A DNA stretch of 64,000 bases from Brachypodius melanocephalos (taxonomy: Eukaryota > Chordata > Aves > Passeriformes > Pycnonotidae), in the NCBI GenBank assembly GCA_013398615.1, contig VZSR01000514.1, positions 5,229,979 through 5,293,978 of the forward strand, in the 5' to 3' direction. A program made the position numbers and the translations under genes. Below the pieces are notes generated by a model. The model had not been told where the DNA came from. It ran no database searches and was given only the letters and a program-made list of their open reading frames with translations. Shown one piece after another: positions 36,701 through 51,500 of the stretch; within the stretch, counting starts at the first letter, position 1; every line of letters starts with the position of its first letter.

Positions 36701-38259
36701 AATGAAGTTACAGCTGAGAGAAAGATGCAATTATACAACATACTATTGAAGTTAATTTTATCTGTACTGCAGATGATTCAGTTAGTGAAGAAGAATTGTA
36801 AAATTTTCCTATAGGAGTGTGTTGCTGAGAATGAGAGAGGTGGGGTAGCTTAGAGAAGTTTGTAGAGTTGTACATGACATTTGAAATCTCTGTTAAACAC
36901 TTCCCATTGGTATATCCCCAGTTGCCACAAGAATGAGTGTATTAGGTTGGACCAAAACCCCAAATAGCTTTGTATTATTTCTCTGTAAATGAGTAAAAGA
37001 TCACTGCAGAAAGGTGCAGGGGCAAAGCACCCTACCAGCCTTTCCTAATTGGGACAGACATTACTGAGTCAAAAGTGGTGTTTCGACCTAGAATTACATC
37101 ACCAGAATATGAATTAGTTATCAAACTTGTGGCTCAAGATCAGGGCAACTAAAAAATCAGAGTAGAACTTTTAAAAGAGAGGGTGAGTCAGTTGTGTTTT
37201 GGCCTACACTCAGAGAATGATGAAGCAGGATGCAAATGTGGAAATGGTGGGGGTTTTTCATTAATGTTTTGTCATTGCTTCAATGTGAAAATGTAAGAAC
37301 TGAAAACTGATGGTGGCAAAAAATATCAGGGCTGAGTATGACGGTAGAAGAATGGGTGGTCCTGCCATGAGCAGCCTTCCACTTTGGATCTGTTCCCAGA
37401 CTCTCTGTCAAGCTGTTGGAGGAGCAGGGATGCACAGACCCTGGAAAATGATAGTGCGTTAAATAAAACTAAATAACTGGTTATATTAGAATTCCTTTAC
37501 TTTCTTTAATTTGTTTCATCCTATGTAATTGGATGATTTTTTCTGTGGGTAGAAAGAGGCCCTGCTCTGGTAGTGTTAGTGGCAAAGCTTCCTGTCTAGT
37601 AAGTTATCAGGGTTCTGAAATTATATGTTTTCTGCATTGCATGGATTTTTTTTGTTTTTGTGTCTCAAGGCTATTATCTACTAAGAGTTGAGCAAATGTT
37701 AGAAATTATATAAGTGAGAATATCTGTACCCAAAGATGTGATTTTAGGAAATACTTCATTATGCTTGTAACTGGCACTTCTGTTTACTTTGTGGGTGTGG
37801 GGTGTTTTATGCCTGTGAGTGCCATCTATTTTCTATCTGGATGAGCTTTTCAGTTTGGGCTCTCAAATATCAACTGTAGGGGCTCCGCAAAGATGGTAAG
37901 AAGTGCAATTAATCATTTATCTGCTAGGTGTCAGCAAAGGTTCTCTTTAAGATAAATAAATTAAAAACTATGCATTCATACACTACATCTTGAGGCTGTG
38001 TGGCTCAAATCTGTTTGGAGGCCGAACAGGAATTTATTAGGAAATATTCATGGAAATAGATACTAGTCGGTGTCTAGAAGAGACAGCGGCACTTCATACC
38101 CTTCATTTAGTTAATTCAATCCATTGCATTTTTCTTGATGTGTGTAACTTTGAACCTCTCTTTAATTAAGCAAAATTAACAAGTTTATTTTATGTGGAGA
38201 AGATTTCACAGATTTATATTCGGCAGAGCTTTTTTCAAAAAATTAAGTTACTGTGTGGG

Positions 38260-39215
38260 GCATTAGAGAAGACACTTTCATACAACAAGTAACAAAGGCT
38301 AAGAAGAAATTGTCAATTTTCACAGTGGAGGAAGCTCATAAGTGGTGTCCCACAACTTTCTATTTGTGATGTTCAGCATATTTTTTAGAGTGCCTTAATA
38401 TAAAAGGAAAGAATTGACAAAAGTTACTGGTGATAGTAAAATGCGCAGGACAGTAAAAGGAAAGCCTAAATGAATTATCTCAGGAGTAGTGGTCTGAGTG
38501 GTTAAGCATTAAACTCAGAGGTGATAAGCAGAAAGAAATGCACCTATCAGGAAAATTTCACATTCCCCATGATGGGCCGATGTTACTGTTTGGGAAAAAT
38601 ACAATGAAAAGTCAAAACTCAATAGTGTTCAGAAAAGAAAACTGCACTGAAGGAATTACTGGGAAAGGAATAGAGATTGAGACAAATGATCTCTCTACCC
38701 ATGTACCTTTATGACTCTTTGTGTGATTATATTCCCTGTTCCCCAAAAATGCAGTTGTAGAACATAGTTCTGCTGCTGCTAATGAAAGGTCTGAAGCAGC
38801 TCAGTGCAAGGGACTGGGTAATGGACAGAAATTTCTCAGCTAGCATTAAGAGGGAAGGGATATAGAGAGAGATGATTATGTAAATGGAGTGGCATATAGA
38901 GAAGATGCAGTGTCAAGAAGTTGTTCACCACTGCTCATAATATGTGTCAGGTGGCATCAAATTAAATCAATCAAATTGAATCAGAGATAAAAATGTGAGA
39001 GAGGAGAGTGCATCAGAGTTGGAGAGTGCCTGATCTGTAGTCCACCACAAGGTGAGAGAGGAAAGAGGGTGTACCAGACAGGGGTCATGCACGTTGACCC
39101 CTTCTCTGGGTTTCTAATATTGGTACTTCCTGGGTGTACTGTGTGTTGGGCTGGATAGACCTTTGGTCTGAATTAGTCTGGCTAAGTCAGCTTTATAAAT
39201 GGTACTTTTTCCTGA
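38260..39215 (+). mobile_element. Old CR1-like LINE remnant (reverse-transcriptase 3' part to 3' end)
   Basis: Several segments in collinear order resemble vertebrate CR1-type LINEs. The first is AAGAAATTGTCAATTTTCAC, then AGTGGTGTCCCACAA (the GVPQG region of the reverse transcriptase), followed by TTCAGCATATTTTTTAGAG. Downstream come GAAATGCACC, then GGAATTACTGGGAAAGGAA. The final part, GGGCTGGATAGACCTTTGGT and CTGAATTAGTCTGGCT, resembles the CR1 3' end known from turtles and other amniotes. Frames are broken throughout, so it is a dead, heavily diverged copy of about 950 bp on the plus strand. The assignment is from memory of consensus patterns. Confidence 0.6.
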
Positions 39216-42200
39216 CTGTGTGTGACATAGAAGGGGATGCAGTCACTTCTACAGTGTTGTGCCCAAGTGAGGCATAAGCAGTGTGTCTGACCTTCCTGGC
39301 TGCCAGAACAGTGAAAGTTTTCCTTAGGTAAGTAGTGCTTGTTGTCCCGACTAAGTCTGGAAATGTAGCAGGGATGTGTTGGTTTACTTGGGGTGATAGA
39401 TCAATATATTTTGCTTCAGCCTATGCAGGAAATAATAAGACTTCCTTTGTTCTGGTGTGATCCTAGTTCTGGAAATAGTATAACTTAAGTGGGAAAATAC
39501 CACAGCTATTTATGTGGGAATACAAACAAATTCCATCTGTTTCTACATCTCTGCCTCATTCACTTAATAGAAACATTCTCGAGAAAAGCTCTGTAAATGG
39601 AAATATTTTTAAATTTGTACACTTTGGATTTATATGCCTACTTAAAGATAATGCAAACGTTAGGCTGTACTTTTTTGAGTTATTGTTTATACATAACTTA
39701 TCCAGCAGGGAATCAGACCATTACCACTTCACATTTATTTTTAAAATGTAGCACTTATAATATAAACAACAACCACCTAGAAAACTATCTGGAAATGAAG
39801 AGATTGTGTTGAAACAGGTACTTAGAAATTTTTTTAACCAGTTTGTGGAAGTTTGAACACAAAAGCTGAGTTTAAGAAATAGTTACACACTTCTCAAGCC
39901 TTGTATAAAGTCTCATGTTTGTTATTAAATATTGAACACAATTTAAGGATTCATGTGAACCATTACTGTTCTTTACTTAGATACAATTTTTTATAAAGTG
40001 CTCTGTTAGTAGTGCAGGGGTTTTTTTTGTGTGAAGCAGTGTTCTGTGGCCAACTGAGTGTGACAATGAAGTTCACTCAGACTGCTAATTTTTTTAGTAT
40101 AGCTATGTAACTGTGGAGCAAGCCTACTATTTCCCCCTCAGCACTTCTATTAATGAGAAACAGTGTTGTCTAATATTACTGTGTTGCTGGTAATTCAGTA
40201 GGTCTCAAATAACTCCCTCAGGCCTGGTGGCCATACTGTGACAGATGCTTTAAAGTCAGAAAGATGTCCTCTCTGCACAAAGAACTTCAGTATCTGACCT
40301 TTGCATGAGCTTTGCTAGTGAAGGATATGCCCACATCGATGATATCAGGTTTATGCAACAACACAGTTGTTGGACTTCTTTTAAAATAAGGCAGTATTTT
40401 GTTTTACTATGTTATGCTCCTTATAATTAAATTTAAAAACTTTAAAACTGAAGCACTTGATCTTTAGACTTTCAGCCACGTTACTCTATGAATTGCTGTG
40501 TCAAAGAGTGCATTGATGCAGCCACATAGCTGGTGTTCATATATTTCCTGCTCATTCAATAGGAAAATATGATAGGAATGCTGTCCCTGTGCGGTGAGAA
40601 AAGTTTGATATTTTCCCCAAATCAAGTCTCATTAGAAAGAACTTCAGCCACTGAGATTTGAAAGGGTTTGTATTATAAAGTTCTATCTTGCCAGGGAAGG
40701 AGCTTTCTTACATTTTCTGTTTAAAAAGTAATCAATTGATCAATCTCTTTCCATCTCCCTTGTATATTTGTTCACCAAAGGGTTTTGTCCCATGCCAATT
40801 TTACAAAATTCAAGTCAAAAGATGCAGGTAGATCTTGTGTACTTATGCTTCAGCTTCTGAATTCCACATAAAAGAGTCATAACCCCACAAAGAAAGTATT
40901 AAAACTTCAGATCTTAGCAGAATGGTATTTTTTCCAGTGTATGAGAAAAAGACAATGACCACAGGAAGCAGGAGCTGTGTGCTTCTGTACATTGTATAGC
41001 TTCCATCAATACAGTTTATATAGTCTTCCATGACACACAGCTTTTACTCTAAAGACATGTTAGAGGTTTTTTTAAGTTTGTGTATTGATTGTAAATCAGA
41101 CAGGTATAGATTGAATAGCAAATAATCCCCATCATAATTTTGAATCAATTTTCTAACAGTGTGAAAAAATTTCTGCACTGCCAAATGCTTTATTTAATGT
41201 CACAAAAATAATGAAATCATCATTCAAAATTACATTAGTTTTGCTTCCTTTCATCTTCCATTTACTAAGCAGGACTAGAATGACATGTATTTATCTGTGC
41301 AGGTATATTGCCTGTGTTATGTATGTTGTCTCTCATTTCGATCTGTAAATATACAGTTCCCTTTCTAGACTTGTTTTCTAATGTGGTCATACCGAGAGTT
41401 GACTCTAATAGAACCAGGGACAAGGGCTGTGTTCTGCCCATCACACTGATCTCTCAAGAGTGGAACATCCTACATTTGTACTTAGTCCTGTAAGATAGGA
41501 AATACAACCATCAAGCTTTTTGGTTAGTCATGGCAGCATTCAACAAAATCCATCTTGATTCTGTCGTCTTAAGGCCAAGGCTGAGATGCTAAATATCTGT
41601 AGCTGCTCAAAGTTCCACCTGTTTATCATCTCTCTATGTCTTTAAAAGTAAACTGGAAAGTGGCTGTTCTGTATTTTCTACCACACTAGGCTGGCACCAT
41701 TTTAGTTAGTATTAATTATTTCACTAATGCCTTACATTTATACCATTATATGCAAATTAATTTATTAAGATAGAGGTTGGATTATAGGCCTTCATTGTTC
41801 CTCTGCACGCTTTTTTGTGCTGGTTCTGTGTAAAGTTTCTCTGGAATGTCTTAAAATGATGGGAAGAGGTGGTTTCCCTGCAGTTTCAAAATCACTGTAT
41901 ACACTGTACAGATAATGGAATGAGCCAACAGAAATGAAATTAAAATATTTTTCTGCTTGCAGCTTTATTTTTCTAGTATTACTTGTTTGCTAAAAGTGTA
42001 TTATGCAGGCATTTTTTATAAATTTTGCCAAGAGATGACTTTCAAGAAGATAAATATTTCTTTACTTTTTACTTGATTTTGAATACTCTTTCTCTCAGTG
42101 TAGGTATTGGTAGTATTTTTTTTTCATTAGGGTGGTGGGATTTTTATATAATTTTATGCCTACGAGTGCTCAATGTTACATTATTATTTCATATTGCTTT

Positions 42201-45200
42201 TTCAGCATCATAATTTCTAAGGTAAGAAATTACTGTCGCAAAGACAAGATTGTAAATTGTTTTATTTGTCAGGGTAGGAGATAGAATATAAGTGAACATA
42301 TTGAGTTTTTCAACAGAGTTAAAAACCAAAACAAACCCTCCAAAAACATTTCAAACAGCAAAAAAAGAAACAGAAAAAATATTTAGACAAATTTTGTTCC
42401 AATTAGCTTGTAGATGAAAGTTTCTTTTTCAAGTGCTGTAATCCATAAAAGAAAAGTAGTTCCTAGTTCAAATGCTGAGGTCTGTGTAGCATACTACCAA
42501 GTTTCAGAGGGAAAGTGTTTTCAAGGTCTTTTCATAAATGGTGTGTTATGGAAAGGGGTCACTCGAAAAGGAATAATTACAGAGTGATCAGAAGATTTCT
42601 TTGAAAAGATTGTGCTAGACCTTCTGTGTGGTTTGTGGAAGAACAGAAATAAGTTTTGCTCCTAGGGTGGGCTAACAAAATGTATTGTGTTTTTGCAGCT
42701 ACTTCTATCTTTGCCCGAAAAGATGCATGCATCACCTTGCAGTGCACTCAGCTCTGTAAGGTCACTGCCTCGAAAGCAGATCTGGGAGTTTTTAGAAGTA
42801 CAACACACTGCTGCACTGTTTGACCAACTGCAAAAGTTTACTTTTGAACTCTAATGAGTCTTTGCTCATCTCTTGTCTTAGCACTGCCAGTTGTTAAATA
42901 ATTAATTCTTCTTTGATTGTACCTCTTTATGTGCTTTTGTAAACTTATTTGTACTATTTTGTGTTGTATTTTATTTGTACTCAGCCTCTTTTTGTTTCAG
43001 AGCACGGAGTTACCAGAAAGAATTTATTTGAGGAACATTTTTCCGCCCTTTGTGTAGTGCTCATACTGAGGATCTGTGATCTACAGTAATTCTTATTCAT
43101 TTGGAATATAGTAATTTGTTCCTGTCAGCACAGGGGCTGGTTTGTTGTTTTAAATTGCTGACTTTTGTTTTTGCTGGCATGCTCCCCAATACAAATTGAA
43201 CATCTGACAAAAATCTATTTGTATGACGATTCAGTTGAGATAGGTGCTCTGTGTTGCCTAACAGTAAATTTGGGGTCCCCAAGATAAAAGTTGACTGAAT
43301 GCCAAGATTCTAGTAGAGCTTGTTTGTGCAGATAACAGAGGTAATCCATATTCCTCAGGTCTGTAAATCAAACAAAGGAGGAATATGTATGTGCACCCTT
43401 CTCTTTGAGATAGTGGACTGGTAGTTTCTTCTTAATAACCATGGGGACTTACCCAGCACCTGAGAAGAACAGGACACTGATGCCAGGGATGTCCCTATAT
43501 GAAATTAGAATGGGAGTCTTAGAGTGCTTCCCCCTTTAGAGATATGTTAAATAAGTTATTCCATGGATCTGGTTTGTGGCTTTGTGGTGATTTCTGTGCT
43601 TAGGTGGTTTTGTCTGTGTAGTCAAAGTTGATCCATAGTATGCTGGAGGAGGAAATCCAGCCACTAGGGCTTGACTGTTTTTCCCAGGGTGATACAAACA
43701 AATGTGGCCATTTGTGGCCACCAAAAGCTTTAGTGGCCATCTATGGAAATACTGTTTAGGAAAACACATACTGGTTCCTACTGATCCTCTGCAATGGTTC
43801 TTTCAGGTTGTGATAAATGACTGAAATATCCTCTTTTTGATGAGGTGTTTAGATCCAAAAAGTGAAATATAAACTAAGTATCCCAATGGCCTAGCAAACA
43901 CTTTCTGATAGACTACTTTTTAAGGTGCAATAATTGCTTTTCATCCTTAAATAAAAATATACGTCTCATCAGCAGTATGCAGCTATGCTTCCCATTTTCC
44001 TGCTTAACTGTGGAACCACTTATCTGTTGGGGTTAATGCTCAAGTATCAGTCTTGTGATTCAGTGCAGGATCCTGTATTTTCAGGTATATACATCTTGTT
44101 TTAAGGAATAAAAAATATGAGCTGTCACCCAACAATGTTCTAAACTTTTTCTGTGAGGCCATTACTTCAGAAATCTCTGAAAGCTGTTGTGATCCTGTCG
44201 TAAAGGTTGTCATTGTAGAATTATAGAGCTGCTCATAGTAGCAGTGGACAGTGGTAATGGAAAAATGACACTTCCAGATGACCACTCCTGTTCATTGTGC
44301 AGCATATGATGCTGTGGGAGATCTGGAAAAGGGAATTTAGGAGAGGACCCAAATATCTGAGCAGAGGGAGGGAACCAGTAGGAAATGGCAAAATGAGGAA
44401 AGGGAACAAAATATGATGTTTCATTATTTACACTTCGTGCTAGAAAAAGGTGAGTACGATGGCACTGGAGCCAGCATGTGGAGATAACATACAAACTGTG
44501 AAAGGTATAAGATGGAAAATTGTTTAATGATGGGGAGAGAATGGCAAGTATAATATCTGAGATTTTAGTGGAATGGTCATTATCACTCTCTAGCTTTGTA
44601 AGAGTTCATTTTTAGGTTGAAATTTTAACCTGACATTATTACATAAATTTGAGTCTGTCCTTGAATGCTGAGACTCAAACCCAGATGTGCTACACAATGG
44701 GATTGTTTTTGCTTTAGTTCCTTATATTCTCTCCACATTGGTTTTGCGTGTCAGGTTCATGAGTTGGTGTTGAAACTATTATGTTTGCCATATGCTATCA
44801 AACTTTCTTTGGCTTTGTATCAGATCATCTGTGTTTGATGCTAACAGCTTTGTTATACCAGAAGTTTCTACACTGTACCATGCAAGAACAGCTGCTGGGG
44901 TGGAGGGACAGATGTTTGGTCAAATGGTACTGGGCCTTTCTTGCACTTCAAAGGAGCTGAGCAGAGATATAATATGACTGTATCTATTCTTCTAATATGA
45001 ATAACTTGAATATTTGCCATAGTTTGTTAGGAAATTGGGAGAGCAACTGACTTGTATGAGCTGAAATTGGAAAGTAATTCATTAAGTAATCTTTCTCTTA
45101 TTCTGGAGTTCACAGTGTAAAGATGAGATCCTCAGTATTAAACTCCTATTGCCAAAATGTGCTTCATGGAGGAGATGTTACAACACTCTGTGATACAAAT

Positions 45201-48200
45201 TAATTGCTTTAGATACTTTGTTAGCTTCTTAGTTTGGAATTTCTCTCCAGTGTTTTCAAGTGAAAAGTGGGATAACTTTCAAATTTAATCTTTGTCCTAA
45301 TACTGAGATCTGAACATCTTTTTTCTTGTGCATGAATGCTGTCCTTCAGTTGCTATTTAAATAAGAGGTATTATTTAAGCAGTAACCACCAAGGTTTATT
45401 ATTAAGTGTGAAGATCTTAAATATACCTCAAACTCCCTGAACTGCTGATCAACAGAAACAGGCAGCATTTACTGAAATGAGAATAATTCCATCCCTGCAC
45501 TATTTCCTAAGATTTCTCCTTATTATCCATTAATGGCCACTATAGGAGGCAGTACAAGTTCTGGACTAATTGAAGCCTAGACTGAGATAACAGCCTTTAT
45601 GCAGTCATACATCAAGTGAGACTTTCCTTAAGGTTCACACTGCATTGTCTTGACAGTGAAAATCTAGGCAGCTATAAACAAGATCAATAGAAATGTGTAA
45701 GCACTGTTGGTGACAACATAGGAACAGGGACAAAACAGAAATACTCAGTGAATTTTTAGAGTTTGGACATCAGTATTTAGTGTAAAATGAACTACTGCCA
45801 GTATTGGTGTTGCTCATTATTCTCTGTGTGGTATGCTGGTCCACCTGGAGGCAGAATTCCTGACTATGCCACAGGTAACAGGAAAAAACAACAAGATAGA
45901 TGAAGCTTGTCTATCAGACCCTTTAAGTACCAAATATATGTAAATATCAATATTTTCTATAAGTATACTGCCTTTCCCTTACACTGTATTATTATGCTTA
46001 AGACTTGAGCTCTGAAGAAATTAATAAAGTAGGGAATGGGTTGGTATGATTATTTTTCATATAGATATGTGTATTATAATAATATTTTTTCATCCATTTA
46101 GAAATGAATATTTTAATAAGTATTTTCACTGGATGGAGAGACTGAAAAATGGAGAGGCAGTACAAAAAGGAGGAGGACTTTCAGTTAATAAGTTAGAGGT
46201 AGTGGATTTTTGACAAATTAGAGGTAGTGGATTAGTTACTGACTTTTATCTCAGGTAGTGTAAAGCAAGAACTGCTCATCATCAGCTTGTGATAAAACTG
46301 GAAAATGCCATGTCTGAACATCGGGCTAGTATTTTACCATATTAGCTATTGATTTAACACAGCATGAAACAACTGGTGCTGTCCCAGTAGTGCTGGTGGG
46401 GAGCAGTGAAAGTACAGATTTACTCCCCCATCAATCTGCTGCAAACTTCAAAGCCAAATTGTGGCCACTTAACTACTAAAATTACTAAACTCAGACAATT
46501 TTTATCTTTTTCAGGCAAGGCAACATGTCTGTCTGAAAGTACATATGTTCTTGAAGGAAGGAAAGGAATCTCAGATAAGTCACATTGAGGCAAAAATAAT
46601 AAATTCAGGAAGCATGAACAGCAAGATCCCAAAATGAGTTTTGATAGGGCTCTGTTATACAGAAAGTATTTTTCATTTTCCTTTTCATTAATCAATAGTT
46701 TGAGCTAATGTAGTTCAGAGTGTTTGCAGCGAAGTACACAGAATGGGTACCTTGTGGGTGTATTTGTATGCAAACTACCATAATTACACCATGTGTCTAT
46801 TTAATTGTTCTTTGCATCAAACATTATTTTTGTTTAACAGTGAAGTCAGAAATTATCATCTGCTACTCTCATGGAATAGGGTTCTTCACATTGTGATTAA
46901 TATTCATTCTTAGGGGTCAACTGAAAATTTCTTATTCTGTGTATTATTTTCAGAAATTAAAAAAAATATTGATATATGCTCAGATGCTGCTGAGAGAGAG
47001 TGTGTGTGCTCAGTAAAAAAAGGACAGTGTCTAAAAATAGATTTTTATGGACTAAGAAGTATTTTTGGAAAGGTTTGCTTAAGGTTTTTTGATTTAAAAT
47101 AGATCCTATCAGAGTAGCATGAATGTAGATAGGACAATTCAGCTGCTTTAGAAAGATGTCATTCTCCCTGCCCTCATTCTGGATGTCCGAAATGAGATCT
47201 GTCTGATGGCTTCATTTTGATTTTTACACATGGAGTTCACAGTGGACAAAATGTATAATTTATTAAGAGAACTGAGCTCTGTAGCAAAATTGTACTTTTA
47301 ATTGGAAAGCCTAAAAAATACCATCTTTCCTGGGCTTTGCCTAGGGTTAGAAATCCGGGGAGTGGGAGAGCTGAAAAAGATGATGGTAGTGTTCAAAAAT
47401 GGCAACTGGTTCAGCCCAATTACAGGTTTTCATTTACAGTTGCTGATGTCCATAATGTGAAGCCAGAGAATGTAAGTACAGACTGATAAAAGCAATTAAG
47501 TAGCAGATAGAGGAAGGAAGTAAAATTTGGATGCTTTTTTTCTGGGAAAGGAAGGAGTTGGTGGAATGTACCAGCAGGTGTCTTGTTACTGTTAGCAATG
47601 GGAACCTGGGCTCCAGATGGCGACACTGGCTGAAACAAAGGCATTTTAGTGAACATTTAATGTTTTTGTTTATCTAAGATGTTTATCATCCTTCACCATG
47701 AGCTAATTAGTGTGAACTAATTAGAAAATCTTGAGCCTCCTTAAGATTTCTTTCCTCCCTGCTTGAGTGTCTTTGGGAGCACTCTCTTTACAAGTTGGCA
47801 TTCTTAATAAACTTCCTCCCTTGGAGGAAAATGGCTCCATATTTTTATTTTCTCTGTTCATCTGTCTGTTGGTCCAACACACTGGAGTTTGTCTTCCATC
47901 TCCAAAGGTTTAGAAAATATTTATGTTAAGTACACACCACACAGCATAAAATCTTTGGACCACAAAGCAGTCTGAAGTACATGATCCTGATGTGTAGCTG
48001 CTCCTTGTCCCTTAAATAGCATTAGTTGGATAAAGGAAGCTGTGTGGTAAAATAGACTTTATTTTAAAAGGCACGAAACCAATCTCATTGTAATAAAAGA
48101 TACCACTAAAATATATGACTTAGGTCATTACAGCAAGGAGATGAGTTGAGATGACCAATAAAGATTTCATAAAAGAAACATAAGCTTTGTAGTGTGCTTC

Positions 48201-51200
48201 TCAAAGGCACTAGGGGGTTCTCTGTTCCACCATTATCTTTAACAATTTTCCCTAAAAGGTAGTTTTGCAGAGAAACTTGTAATGCTTACATGTATATATT
48301 ATATTTCAAAGACCCGCTGTAGTTAAACAAAATAAGCTTATTTTTGTAGCCTAGTTCTGCTGGTCTTTAAATCGAAGTTATTCAGATCTCACAGAGACTT
48401 CTGTAGGAAAAGAGCAGCCTGTATGATTAGTGACTGACTTCCAATGCCTCACATGACTTTTTAAAATCTGCTTGAGGGGTGAGAGTCTTCTAGGATTTGA
48501 CATAGTAAATGAATTGTTTTAAGTGATCATATTGATATCCTTAAATATTTCTGCAGGTTAGCCTGACTGTGAACTGAGGATCAATTTATCTATCAAGAAT
48601 ACTGTCTTGATTTTGGCTGTTCCTATTCTTTGCATACAGATGGGGTTTTTTCCTTTTTCACTTCAAGACCAATTGTGAATCTGGTCTAAACAGAAGAATT
48701 TATCCCACTTAGGCCCCCTACACCCAAATTAATTGTCAATATGTAGATTACTTTGAACTTGCATCAGGTGTGGTCTTTGACCTGAGGTATCTTTATTATA
48801 AAAATGTTGTCTGGGTTGGGTTGTTCCCCTCTCTCCAGCCTTGCTCTTGCCTTTTATTCCTGCACTGATGATAGAAATGGTTGTAGTAAAAAAGGGTCTG
48901 CAAGTTGCAAAACCTTTGTCAGCAAATTAGCCAATACATGTGCTGTATGTATCAAAGCAAAAGGCACAACAACCAACTTTGAATTTAGCAATCTAAATTA
49001 TCAAACTGGTCTTTGAACACAGGGTGGTTACAAGGAAGCAACAGGCTTTTCAGGAAGGTGGATCTGAGAAGGAAAGAATTTGTGCGATCTCATGCACAAT
49101 TTAAAAGAATTTCCACTGACTGAATAGAGAAGTTGGTTAACTCAGCCAGCTAAGTAGATGTGTAAAGATGGGCTTTGTAATGAAAGATGATAGTTTAATA
49201 ATGGTTATTTGAAAGAATCCATAGAAGGGGGTTGGATGAAATACTGAAATTAGAGTACTGAAAAGCACATTACAGGAACAGACTGTGAGCTGTGGGTAAC
49301 AGTGGACAGTGGAATAACTGCAAGTCAGCAGTGCAGAGGTCATGCAGCACTGTTGGCCTACAGAGATGATACAGTTAAATTTGCAGATATACCCAGTCTT
49401 CCATCCTGCAGCAGCTGATGCCTGGCACGTTTTGAGACTATGGCACATAAGTAAAAAGGCTGGCAAACTGCTGGGCAGAGCAGCCCAGCACTAAAGGCAC
49501 CTTGGAGAAACGAAATTCTGATGAAAGAGTAAAATACTGTATATGGAGGGACCAGGGTTTGGAATTAGTATTGGTAATTCAAACAAGCAAAGATGAGTGG
49601 GTAATAAAAAGAAAAATAAAATTGATTTACATGCTACACTAAGGGGAGTTATTCCTTGTTATGTTTGGGGAGTACTATTCAAGCCCAAGCAGTACTCACC
49701 TGAAGTTTTCTATGCTTGGATTTATAACTGTTGTATTGCATTATATTAGATTTCTTTAGAATGTCTCCGTAGATTTCCATAGTGATCACAGTGAATATTT
49801 GAGCATTCTCTAAAAACAGAATGAGGCAGAGGTCAGTTTGTTCCAGCCTTTTGAATTCTGAAAAATCTTTCCATTTCTGGATTGTTAAGTTTAGAAGTTT
49901 GAGTTCAGATAAATTAAAGCTGCTTTTCTAAATACAAATGTCCTTTTCACAATAGAAATCATCCTTTGTTACCCCTTAAATTCACAGAAACAGTGAATTC
50001 CTGTTCTCTCTCAGGTCACCTGTTCCCTACCCACAGCAGGTACAATGCAGCAGTTTAAGCATCTGCCTGGTTGGTGACATACATGATCCACTGGTCATGA
50101 GTTTGAGGTGGAAGTAGTTTTGTGAGTAGAAGCTGCATTTTTTCATGATCAACATAAAATGTGTTGTGTTCTCCTGGGGGCTTGCTTGACCTTCCTCCCT
50201 GCCCTCACCCCATAATGAAACTAAAAGTGTGTTTGATGAGGATTATTGAAAAGAAGATTTATGGACCTGTGACATCTCTTTAAGATGGGTGATAGTATCT
50301 CTGCATTAATTTCAAATTAGCACTTGAAGTTTGATTTCTCCCTGCTGTTGCAGGAGACTGTTGACATTTGGCAGAGTGGCAGAACACGGGGTTTGAGTTG
50401 TGTTTCTCTTTTGGAGTTGCCTGCAGCCTCTTCTCTGTGTGCAAGAAGGGAGGCAACACCGGGGGTGGCTGAGACATTGACTTTTGCCAGCTGACATGTA
50501 CTGTTAGATTGATTCTTTCAATCAGAAGTTTCAGTGGATTTATGGAATAGTTTTTATTTACTTTTGGACAGGAATGTATCCGTTTGTTTGGTTTTGGGTT
50601 TTTTTTCATTTTTTTTTTTTAGGAAATGCTTGGTTAAGCATTGCATCAGGTTATATATTAGCACAATTTTCCTCCTTCATGCTCCCAATTGCTAAAAACC
50701 CGGCTACTTAGGAACAGGAAACCCCTTTGGAATTGCCATCTGAAGTATCTAATCTGTGCCTTGATCACCTTTACAGAGAAATATAGTTTTGAAAATGAAA
50801 TACAGGTTTTGAAAACTGAAGTTTGAACACAATTTTTCAAATTGAAAAGAAATTTCTTTTTTTTTTTTATTTAATAAGAAATCAGTTTGGGTTTCTGTTT
50901 CAATATAAGCTTTAAGATTGTTAAATAGAGCTACTTTTCCTCTAAATTTGTTAAACTGTATCTTTTCCATTTGTGCTCAATAAAAAAATACTTGAATACC
51001 TATTCCAAAAGGCAGAGATGAAAGTGTATGTTCTGCAGTATTTAGCTATCCATTTGGGGATCAGGTCCCCTTTTTCACCTTGCTTTTAGCAAGACCAATG
51101 GCAGAAGTGACTACTGTCAAAGAACACAAAATAAAATCTGATGTATGCCCACAAATTATTTCTGATTATGTTAATCTCAAGTATTTATTTACATTTAGAG

Positions 51201-51400
51201 CAGGGCCAAACTCTGAAACAGATGCCTGGAGATTTTTTAAAAACATTATATATACTTGGAAATTCTAATAAATTTTATATGAAAACAGATGTTTGCAAAT
51301 AAATAAGCCTCTTTGTTGTTTACACCTATTCCATCAGACAAATCTGTTTAATCTGCTCTTAAAACATTGAGCCTGAAAAATTGAGAGGCTGGGGTGAAAG
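39216..51400 (+). other. VTI1A intron 3, later part
   Basis: This is AT-rich intron with short open frames only. The one clear simple structure is a tandem duplication at 46193-46233. I see no exon, RNA gene or named repeat. Confidence 0.75.
46193..46233 (+). repeat. Short tandem duplication
   Basis: TTAGAGGTAGTGGATT occurs at 46193-46208 and 46218-46233, with a 25-nt period. Confidence 0.85.
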
Positions 51401-51500
51401 NNNNNNNNNNNNNNNNNNNNNNNNNNNNNNNNNNNNNNNNNNNNNNNNNNNNNNNNNNNNNNNNNNNNNNNNNNNNNNNNNNNNNNNNNNNNNNNNNNNN
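51401..51500. other. Assembly gap (100 N)
   Basis: Exactly 100 N, again a placeholder length. Its flanks are ordinary intronic sequence. Confidence 0.99.

Larger units (their letters stand above)
30062..38259 (+). other. VTI1A intron 3, middle part
   Basis: This is intronic sequence without a recognised exon. It includes a short tandem duplication (30577-30609), a compact G-quadruplex motif (33750-33769) and a possible DNA-transposon end near 36950. Open frames up to 128 codons (32270-32656) have no domain that I recognise. Confidence 0.75.
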
